This document shows positions 6,234 through 12,171 of a DNA stretch of 19,219 nucleotides, piece after piece; the first letter of the stretch is position 1; each line of letters opens with the position of its first letter. The notes beneath the pieces were generated by a model that was not told where the DNA came from, did no database searches, and saw nothing but the letters and a program-made list of their open reading frames with translations. Source of the DNA: Bacillota bacterium (lineage in GTDB: Bacteria > Bacillota > Clostridia > Christensenellales > Pumilibacteraceae); NCBI GenBank assembly GCA_009787685.1, contig WQSV01000008.1:1-19219 (forward strand), written 5' to 3'. The position numbers and the translations under genes are program-made.

Positions 6234-7145
6234 ATGAAATTAAAAAAAATAGAAAACAAACAAATTCCCCAAAATAGCCACGACACAAAAAATATCGACA
6301 AAAATATTTTGCAAGAAAAAAATGCAAAAAAAAGATATGTTTTGCGAACTGACATGGCGATGGAACTTATGCCAGAGACAAAGTCGAAAAAGATAACCGA
6401 GAAACTAAAACGCATTGACCTAGAAATTGACGAGTCAACGTCGAAAAGACTAAAAAAACCAAAGGGAAAATACATCACGCTTGAAACGCAATATGTCAAA
6501 GATGGCGAAACAAACGAGTATCAAAGAGTCTCAAAAGCATTGAGCGATGCGATTTCTGGACTAGTTAAAGGAGCAAAAAAGCCACTTGTTGCATGCCTTG
6601 GAAATCCGAAGATGACTGCAGACAGCTTGGGGCGACATGTTGGCGACAGACTAATGGTCACGCGTAGTCTTGATTTTGGAGATGGGATTGCAGAACTAAG
6701 TTGCATTTGTCCAAATGTTTTGGGGGTCACTGGTGTTGAGAGTTTTGATATCATCAAGGGAGTTGTCGACAGAACCAATCCCGATGTTGTTATTGTGGTC
6801 GATTCTCTTGCAAGCGCTGCAACATCAAGACTTGCGAGTGCTTTTCAAGTCAGCGATTCTGGAATCACTCCGGGAAGCGGAGTCAGCAATCACAGAATGA
6901 GATTCGACGAGAAATCTCTTCGTCGCCCCGTCATTTCAGTTGGAGTTCCTCTTGTTGTTTATGCTTCAACAATAATTTATGACGCAATCAAAGGCGACAA
7001 AAAAACCAAGCCGAAAATAGAATTTGACGACGAAACATTGAATTTGATTGTCACACCAAAAGATATTGATTTGCTGGTTGAAGACTGTGCTATCATCATT
7101 GCAAAAGCAATCAACTTGACGTTCTTCGGCAATGAGATGCTTTAA
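6234..7145 (+). CDS. gpr: Germination protease GPR (spore protease)
   Basis: GPR is the aspartic-type endoprotease made as a zymogen in the forespore. It degrades DNA-protecting small acid-soluble proteins at germination. The product is 303 residues, slightly short for the family. The propeptide junction region reads YVLRTDMAMELMPE (35-48), matching the family's RTDLAVE. The conserved catalytic Asp region is LVACLGNPKMTADSLG, with Asp130. The second is PDVVIVVDSLASAATSRL, with Asp190, followed by QVSDSGITPGSGVSNHR. The N-terminus before residue 35 is Lys/Asn-rich and poorly conserved. There is no Shine-Dalgarno at ATG 6234 and no better in-frame start. It shows the organism forms endospores. 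Confidence 0.95.
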   Translation: MKLKKIENKQIPQNSHDTKNIDKNILQEKNAKKRYVLRTDMAMELMPETKSKKITEKLKRIDLEIDESTSKRLKKPKGKYITLETQYVKDGETNEYQRVSKALSDAISGLVKGAKKPLVACLGNPKMTADSLGRHVGDRLMVTRSLDFGDGIAELSCICPNVLGVTGVESFDIIKGVVDRTNPDVVIVVDSLASAATSRLASAFQVSDSGITPGSGVSNHRMRFDEKSLRRPVISVGVPLVVYASTIIYDAIKGDKKTKPKIEFDDETLNLIVTPKDIDLLVEDCAIIIAKAINLTFFGNEML

Positions 7146-7163
7146 ATTCAAAACCCACAAAAC

Positions 7164-7193
7164 AAAAAGACTATTGTTTCCAATAGTCTTTTT
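7164..7193. terminator. Bidirectional intrinsic terminator after gpr
   Basis: A perfect 13-bp stem AAAAAGACTATTG / CAATAGTCTTTTT with loop TTTC. It has A-runs on one side and T-runs on the other, so it could serve gpr on the plus strand and the remnant gene at 7197-7515 on the minus strand. Confidence 0.9.
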
Positions 7194-7196
7194 GTT

Positions 7197-7515
7197 TCAT
7201 TTTATTTCATATTCCACACTCCATTCTTCACATTTCACAGTTTCATAAAAAGCATCATTACCAATATATGTAACACTGCTCGGAACAGTTAGGTTCGTTA
7301 GCCCCCGCTTGTCCCGAAAAAGCAAACGCCCCAATCCTAATCAAAGTTCGTCCTTGAATCCTAGGCGGAATGGTCAGTGCCCCCGAAATTTGAGGAGCAG
7401 TTGAGTAAAAACCAGTTAGCTCTATGTAGTTCTCTCCAATGTTGTGGAACTGGCTATGACGAAAGATGTGAAGACCATAGTAGTTATCATTTGCTTCATT
7501 ATTATTTGAATCTCC
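7197..7515 (-). pseudogene. Remnant of BspA-like leucine-rich-repeat (LRR_5) surface protein
   Basis: Read on the minus strand from 7515, one frame gives IGENYIELTGFYS, ISGALTIPPRIQGRTL and IRIGAFAFSGQ. A +1/-2 shift at the five-base C run at 7302-7306 moves to a second frame giving LTNLTVPSSVTYIGNDAFYE and ending at a TGA at 7197-7199. The alternation of LxIPxxI...IGxxAF is the hallmark of LRR_5/BspA repeats on secreted or surface proteins. The 5' end is lost: a TAA lies immediately upstream in frame and there is no signal peptide in this frame. It is a truncated, frameshifted fragment, and its GC content is higher than the surrounding intergenic DNA. A sequencing slip at the C run could explain the shift but not the missing 5' half. 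Confidence 0.7.
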
Positions 7516-7748
7516 TTTTTTTTAAAAATTTTGCTTAATTGTTTTTTTGTAGCTTTCAAATTAGTAATAATTTGTTTTTCATTTTCTCTTCTTTTTATTT
7601 AATAATATCATGATTTTTTTGTCACCACTTTGTCATTAATTTTCTGACTATTTTTAATCTATTAATGAATTCAAACAGACTCTTAATAGGTAAAAAATGT
7701 ATTAATAATTTGTTTAACATTATGAATAAAAAAGTTTGTTCTAGACAG
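7516..7748. other. AT-rich gap upstream of the nuclease gene
   Basis: Very AT-rich DNA with many T and A runs and no credible gene on either strand. The sbcD-like promoter lies at its right end. Confidence 0.6.
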
Positions 7749-7777
7749 TTGCAATTTTCGACAATATGTGATATGAT
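7749..7777 (+). promoter_or_regulatory. Promoter of the SbcD/YhaO-like gene, predicted leaderless
   Basis: TTGCAA (7749-7754), a 17-base spacer and TATGAT (7772-7777). The start codon at 7787 is only nine bases beyond the -10, so the 5' leader should be about 0-3 bases; no Shine-Dalgarno is present. Confidence 0.75.
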
Positions 7778-7786
7778 ATTCTCATC

Positions 7787-8899
7787 ATGAAGTTAATACA
7801 TTGTGCCGACCTTCATATTGGAAAAACTTTTTCTTCCTTGCCTATTGGTGCGAGGGACATTATGCAACGTTCACTTGTTGACAATTTTGTCTCTTTGATG
7901 CGTTTCGCTCATGATAATGACGTTGATGTCGTTATGATATCTGGCGATTTTTTTGATAGAGCAAAGGTTGCAGTGTCTTACAAAAAAGAAGTTTTGGGGA
8001 TTGTTGCAAGCTTTCCTCACGTCAGCGTTGTTTATCTCAAAGGCAATCATGATGCAAACATTGAGTTTGAAGATGAACTTGTTGTTCCCTCCAATCTTTT
8101 GATTGTGTCGAACGATAAGGACGATGATTGGACTTATTTTCGCTATGAAGAAGAGGGCGTGACTATTGCGGCGATTGATTTGAACTCTCAATTTGATGCT
8201 AGTTTTTTTGAAAGACTTGTTTTGAACAAAGACGACTTCAACATTGTCATGCTTCACGGAATGATGAGGGCAATTAGTGAAACTGGACACTTTGAAAGAG
8301 TTGTTGATATTAATCGTTTGAGAGGAAAAAATATTGATTATCTTGCCCTTGGTGATATTCACATCCCAGATTATGAGCCGAGAAAGCTTGACAATCGCGG
8401 ACATTATGCTTATTCGGGAAGTTTGACTGGAACGGGATTTGACGAAATCGGCGAGCGTGGATTTTTTCTTTTGGAAGCTGAACAAAGCAAGTTAACTCGT
8501 TCTTTTGCTAGAATGACAAAAAGGCAGTTTCGTATTATTGATGTTGACATCACGCATTGTGACACCCATTCAAAGATTCACTCTCAAATAGATTTTGTTT
8601 TGGACAAGCTTCGAAGAAACGATTTTGTTAACGACCTTATTCGAATTAATCTTGTTGGGAAATATGAAGCAACGACTATCAAGGACATTGAAAATTTGGT
8701 GTTGAAATTGAATGAAGAATTTTTCCATGCTGAAGTCAAAGACTCCTCCACTCTTGACATTTCATCAATCAATTGTCATGAAATGAGCTTGAAGTCAAAG
8801 TTCGCGGCACTTGTTTTGAGAGACGCGACACTCACAAAAGAAGAGCAGGATAAAATTTTGGAGTTTGGAATTAAGGCATTGCAACGCGAAGCATTGTAA
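7787..8899 (+). CDS. Metallophosphoesterase, SbcD/YhaO-type DNA repair exonuclease
   Basis: A 370-residue calcineurin-like phosphoesterase of the SbcD/Mre11/YhaO group, the Mn-dependent nuclease partner of an SbcC/Rad50-type ATPase in DNA end processing. Visible metal-site motifs in order are MKLIHCADLHIG (Asp8, His10), SGDFFDRA (53-58), KGNHDAN (86-89), MLHGMM (His157) and ALGDIHIPDYE (189-192). The C-terminal third (about 250-370) would form the capping and ATPase-contact region. The start at 7787 gives the family N-terminus directly and follows a -10 box by nine bases, so translation is likely leaderless. It precedes the YhaN-like ATPase gene, separated by a 93-base gap that holds an inverted repeat. 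Confidence 0.92.
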   Translation: MKLIHCADLHIGKTFSSLPIGARDIMQRSLVDNFVSLMRFAHDNDVDVVMISGDFFDRAKVAVSYKKEVLGIVASFPHVSVVYLKGNHDANIEFEDELVVPSNLLIVSNDKDDDWTYFRYEEEGVTIAAIDLNSQFDASFFERLVLNKDDFNIVMLHGMMRAISETGHFERVVDINRLRGKNIDYLALGDIHIPDYEPRKLDNRGHYAYSGSLTGTGFDEIGERGFFLLEAEQSKLTRSFARMTKRQFRIIDVDITHCDTHSKIHSQIDFVLDKLRRNDFVNDLIRINLVGKYEATTIKDIENLVLKLNEEFFHAEVKDSSTLDISSINCHEMSLKSKFAALVLRDATLTKEEQDKILEFGIKALQREAL

Positions 8900-8903
8900 T
8901 AAT

Positions 8904-8978
8904 AAGTTGAAAATTAAAAGCTTAAAATTATTGTTAAATTAATTTTATTCTTGATTTTTAGTTTTTATCCTTCAACTT
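8904..8978. repeat. Heptamer-armed inverted repeat between nuclease and ATPase genes
   Basis: The left arm in 7-nt steps reads AAGTTGA, AAATTAA, AAGCTTA, AAATTAT. The right arm as complement reads AAGTTGA, AGGATAA, AAACTAA, AAATCAA. About 21 of 27 aligned positions pair. The minus-strand loop GAATAAAATTAATTTAACAA (8931-8950) aligns with GGATAAAACTAATTCAACAT at 12123-12142, differing at only a few positions. Confidence 0.75.
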
Positions 8979-8992
8979 TCGGTTAAAAAATT

Positions 8993-10765
8993 ATGAAAAT
9001 ACTATATGCCTATGTTGAAAATTTTGGGAAGATTTCGAAACAGTCTTTTGACTTTCGAACAAGCAATCCTATTGTTATTAAAGAAAATAATTCGTGGGGC
9101 AAGTCGACCCTTGCCAACTTTATTTTTTCCATGTTCTATGGATTACCTGACTTAAGAGGAAAGGATCTTAATGACCGAGTCCGCTATGACCCATGGCAAG
9201 GCGGAAACTTTGGCGGTCTTCTTGAAATTGAATTTGAAGGCCGTGAATACACCATTACTCGCAACTTTGAAAAAAGGACTTTCGAATTTTCCGACAACAA
9301 GCTAAAAAAAAGAGTCGACATCATAAAACATCATCGCCTTGATTTGGGCGGAAAGAATTTGGGTGAAATATTGTTTGGGGTCACAAAAAGCAGTTTTGAA
9401 AAAAGTCTCTACATAAGACAAGGTGATATCACGTTTTCTCATCTTGAGGGCGGAATCAATGAAAAACTTCGCAACACCATTAATGCGACCGACAATCGCC
9501 ATAGTTTTGAGGGTGCAATCGACATTTTGAAGAGTGCTGTTGAGAAGATTTCTCGTCCTCGTGGTGGTGGAGAACTCAATGATATTTTGAGCAATTTGAG
9601 ATTGACGGAAAACTCTCTTAACGAATGCTCAGCACTCGAGAGTCGAATTGCTGGGTGTCAAAAAGAATTGGAGCATGAAAAAGGAATGCTCAATAAAGCC
9701 GAAGAAAGGCTTGCGATTTTGGAAGTTCAAATTAGCACTTTGAATGCAAAGGACGCACTTGAAATAGAAAGAAAAAAACAACATGGCGAAAAGAAAGAAC
9801 TGATTGACCAAAATCTTCGACTTTTGCAAAAAGAGCAAGAAGATTATGTTGCAAAAAAAACTTTGACACAACTTGAGAGAATTAAGGTTGAAGAGGAACT
9901 TATTTTGGCAAGAAGAAATAAATCTCGCGGTTTTGGATTTATCCTTTTGTGTATTTTGACTTTGGGGGTTGCTGCGATTGGAGCAAGGAAGAAAAAGAAG
10001 GCAAAAGAAAGAGAAATCAAGAAGCTGATTGAACGAGCAAACGCACTTGATAAACAAATCGAAGAACTCTTTAATGAGTTTGAAAAAAATCAAAAAACTC
10101 AAAATGATTTGATGATGCAAAAGGATATGATTGACCAAACTAGTGTTTCTTTTGTGCCAGACATCAGCATTGAAGAAGCAAAAGAGAGCAAAGAAAAAGG
10201 CGAAAGATATGTTCGAGAAACTTTAAAAAATATCTCTCGTCTTGAAACTAATATTTCGAATTTTGAGATGAAGTGTGAACAAAAAGACGAGTTGGTTGGG
10301 GAGAGATTGTCACTGCTCGCAAAACGCAAGGAACTGGAAAATAAAAAGATTCTTCTGGAAAAAACTATTGACTTCTTGCAAAAAGCGAATGACGAACTTG
10401 CAAACCAATATTTGTCCCCTCTAAAAAACAATGTTGTTTCGTTTCTTGATAAATTTGACTATAAAAAGTTGAACTTCGACTTTGATGTTGATTCAAAACT
10501 TTTGTTGGGTGAAAAGAATTCATTGTCGCTTTTTAAAGCACTTGACTATTATAGTTTTGGAATTAAAGAGGTTCTCAACCTTTGCATAAGAATGGCTTTG
10601 GTTAAACTGCTCTTCCCGACTTCCCCACCACCAATCATCTTGGATGACCCATTCGTTAATCTTGATGACGAAAAGCTAGCGGTTGCTCTTAACTTTGTTA
10701 AAGAATTGTCGAAAGAGTATCAAATCATTTATTTCACTTGCCATGAGTCGAGAGTGTTTGATTAG
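8993..10765 (+). CDS. SbcC/YhaN-like ATPase with coiled coil and membrane-like segment
   Basis: A 590-residue ABC-type ATPase of the SbcC/Rad50/YhaN group, partner of the nuclease just upstream. The N-terminal lobe has KENNSWGKSTLANFIFSMFYG (30-50), a Walker A whose first Gly is Glu. The C-terminal lobe has YSFGIKEVLNLCIRMALV in the signature position, Walker B IILDDPF (548-552) and a D-loop-like NLDDEKL. The middle (about 200-490) is coiled coil. Instead of a CxxC zinc hook it holds a hydrophobic stretch GFGFILLCILTLGVAAIGA (313-331) followed by KKKKAKER, which suggests membrane association as proposed for YhaN. It is much shorter than SbcC (about 1000). ATG 8993 has no Shine-Dalgarno because the repeat element precedes it. 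Confidence 0.85.
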   Translation: MKILYAYVENFGKISKQSFDFRTSNPIVIKENNSWGKSTLANFIFSMFYGLPDLRGKDLNDRVRYDPWQGGNFGGLLEIEFEGREYTITRNFEKRTFEFSDNKLKKRVDIIKHHRLDLGGKNLGEILFGVTKSSFEKSLYIRQGDITFSHLEGGINEKLRNTINATDNRHSFEGAIDILKSAVEKISRPRGGGELNDILSNLRLTENSLNECSALESRIAGCQKELEHEKGMLNKAEERLAILEVQISTLNAKDALEIERKKQHGEKKELIDQNLRLLQKEQEDYVAKKTLTQLERIKVEEELILARRNKSRGFGFILLCILTLGVAAIGARKKKKAKEREIKKLIERANALDKQIEELFNEFEKNQKTQNDLMMQKDMIDQTSVSFVPDISIEEAKESKEKGERYVRETLKNISRLETNISNFEMKCEQKDELVGERLSLLAKRKELENKKILLEKTIDFLQKANDELANQYLSPLKNNVVSFLDKFDYKKLNFDFDVDSKLLLGEKNSLSLFKALDYYSFGIKEVLNLCIRMALVKLLFPTSPPPIILDDPFVNLDDEKLAVALNFVKELSKEYQIIYFTCHESRVFD

Positions 10766-10770
10766 TTTGA

Positions 10771-10857
10771 GTGAAGAATGAGGAACCCAGAGTGAAGATA
10801 GTGTTGAAAATCAATCTAACAACACCCTCCTCTTTACTCCCCATTCTTCACTTTTTT
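10771..10857 (+). terminator. Heptamer-armed inverted repeat acting as terminator
   Basis: GTGAAGAATG (10771-10780) pairs with CATTCTTCAC (10842-10851), followed by six T. The inner stem GTGTTG (10801-10806) pairs with CAACAC (10820-10825). The loop region has GATA (10797-10800) and TAACAACA (10817-10824), the core shared with the other elements. It lies directly after the ATPase stop at 10765 and is well placed to end that transcript. Confidence 0.75.
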
Positions 10858-10953
10858 GTTTTAAATGTGTGTATATTTTTGTGATTTGGGCAGATAATAA
10901 TGTTGTAAGCGATTACATAATTAGGATTCGCTAACAAAGGAGAAAGGAAAAAT

Positions 10954-11289
10954 ATGCCAACAACAAAAAAATCAACTACTACTAAAAAGCCAACATCAAA
11001 AACAAAACAACCAAAAACAACAAACCAACAAAATGAAACGGTTCAAAACACTAAAACAACTGGACCAAAAAGCACAGTGGCGAAAACGACTAGAAAATCA
11101 AAAACAACAAAGTCACAAGAAACTGTTCAAAAACCAAACTCAACAAAACAAACTGGAACAAAAGGAACAGGCTCAAAAACAACGACTTCAAAACAGCAAC
11201 CTCAAAAAATCACAACTTCGAAACAAACGACGAGAACTGGCGGACAATCTGGCAAAACTCAAGGCTGTTCTTGTTGCAGAGGAAGATAG
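10954..11289 (+). CDS. Small Lys/Thr-rich basic protein with Cys cluster
   Basis: A 111-residue protein made almost entirely of Lys, Thr, Ser, Gln and Pro (MPTTKKSTTTKKPTSKTKQ) and ending GKTQGCSCCRGR. There are no hydrophobic segments and no recognisable domain; it should be disordered and strongly basic, so it could bind nucleic acid or an acidic surface, and the terminal CSCC could bind metal or form disulfides. It is probably real: AAAGGAGAAAGGA lies just upstream of ATG 10954, the frame is open, and a strong terminator follows at 11345. A plus-strand frame starting at 11033 overlaps it and looks like a shadow. The function is unknown; its presence in a spore-former leaves a spore role possible but unproven. 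Confidence 0.65.
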   Translation: MPTTKKSTTTKKPTSKTKQPKTTNQQNETVQNTKTTGPKSTVAKTTRKSKTTKSQETVQKPNSTKQTGTKGTGSKTTTSKQQPQKITTSKQTTRTGGQSGKTQGCSCCRGR

Positions 11290-11344
11290 TTTTCAGTTTG
11301 AAAACATGCTAAAAATTAATTAGAAATTAATGGTTTAATTAAGA

Positions 11345-11381
11345 AAAAAAACGAAACAATATCAAGTTGTTTCGTTTTTTT
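11345..11381 (+). terminator. Intrinsic terminator after the Lys/Thr-rich gene
   Basis: A perfect 15-bp stem AAAAAAACGAAACAA / TTGTTTCGTTTTTTT with loop TATCAAG. Its symmetry means it could also work on the minus strand, beyond the gene ending at 11561. Confidence 0.9.
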
Positions 11382-11560
11382 ATTGTTGGACAATTTTAAC
11401 AGCCCAACCTCTTAATACAATCTTAAACGGAATGAAATTTTTGAACGAAACACACTAAAACAAACACATCTTTATGCTTATGCTAGATGTTTCTCTTTCT
11501 TCATCATGTGACAGTCTTGTTTGCTATTTCACTGGGATATGCTCATTTTTTTGTGATTTT

Positions 11561-12082
11561 TTAGTTATCCTCTTTTTCTGTTGACGTGATGTTTGAGGAG
11601 AGTATTTGAATAAGACTTTTGCGTTTTTCGTGAAGATCTCGTCTGTCAAAGAACCACTTTTCGGTTGCTGCCCAAATAAAGACCCAACTGACTATTATTG
11701 CGATATAGAATACAATGTGGGTGTTTGAAAAGAAAAATTCTACTATGCTACCGATTGCGAAGCTGACTATTCCAAGGACAAGCAATATTAATGAGTTTAT
11801 TCTTGCTCCTTTTCTGTCTTGGCGCATTTTGAGAAGCTCTGATGCTCCGAGCGATTCTAGTCTTTCTTTGAACCCATCTTCGTGTTTTTTGGGGATTTTG
11901 ATTTCGATTTGTTCGGAATATGGAATGTAATCGCATTGCTGTTTCAATCTTTCATAGCCTGAAATAGTGAGGCGACCGTCCTTGAAATCTTCGTCTTCAA
12001 GAACCGCCTCGTTTTCGTTCTGACTTGAATATTTCTCGATTAGATTTTTTTCGAGATTTTTGTAATGTTTGTTTAAGAACAT
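11561..12082 (-). CDS. Unknown protein with two transmembrane helices
   Basis: A 173-residue protein I do not recognise. Residues 1-95 are charged and soluble, with an acidic patch (NENEAVLEDEDF) and a basic one (KIPKKHEDGFKERL). Two hydrophobic helices follow (INSLILLVLGIVSFAIGSIVEFF at about 95-117, IVFYIAIIVSWVFIWAATEKWFF at about 122-144) and then a Lys/Arg-rich cytoplasmic end. The short loop predicts a helical hairpin with both ends inside. It lies 89 bases downstream of the fused ABC transporter on the same strand, with a repeat element between, so it may be an accessory factor for that exporter. The start at 12082 (MFLNKHYKN) lacks a Shine-Dalgarno. Confidence 0.65.
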   Translation of the reverse strand: MFLNKHYKNLEKNLIEKYSSQNENEAVLEDEDFKDGRLTISGYERLKQQCDYIPYSEQIEIKIPKKHEDGFKERLESLGASELLKMRQDRKGARINSLILLVLGIVSFAIGSIVEFFFSNTHIVFYIAIIVSWVFIWAATEKWFFDRRDLHEKRKSLIQILSSNITSTEKEDN

Positions 12083-12091
12083 GTTTTTTTT

Positions 12092-12168
12092 AATGGAAGT
12101 TGAAGTTTGAAGTGTGGAGTTAATGTTGAATTAGTTTTATCCTTAACTTCACACTTCAAACTCAAACA
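12092..12168. repeat. Heptamer-armed inverted repeat (TGAAGTT type)
   Basis: A 20-bp arm at 12104-12123 and its complement at 12143-12162 differ at one base; 7-nt steps read TGAAGTT, TGAAGTG, TGGAGTT on one side and TGAAGTG, TGAAGTT on the other. The minus-strand loop GGATAAAACTAATTCAACAT (12123-12142) matches the cores at 8931-8950 and 18607-18624. It lies between two genes of the same minus-strand unit. Confidence 0.85.
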
Positions 12169-12171
12169 AAT

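Noticed and set aside
7871..8485. Long minus-strand frame inside the nuclease gene
   Set aside because: It is an antisense shadow of a gene with clear metallophosphoesterase motifs.
11033..11323. Second plus-strand frame overlapping the Lys/Thr-rich gene
   Set aside because: No Shine-Dalgarno and same biased composition in a shifted frame; the 10954 start has a strong ribosome-binding site.
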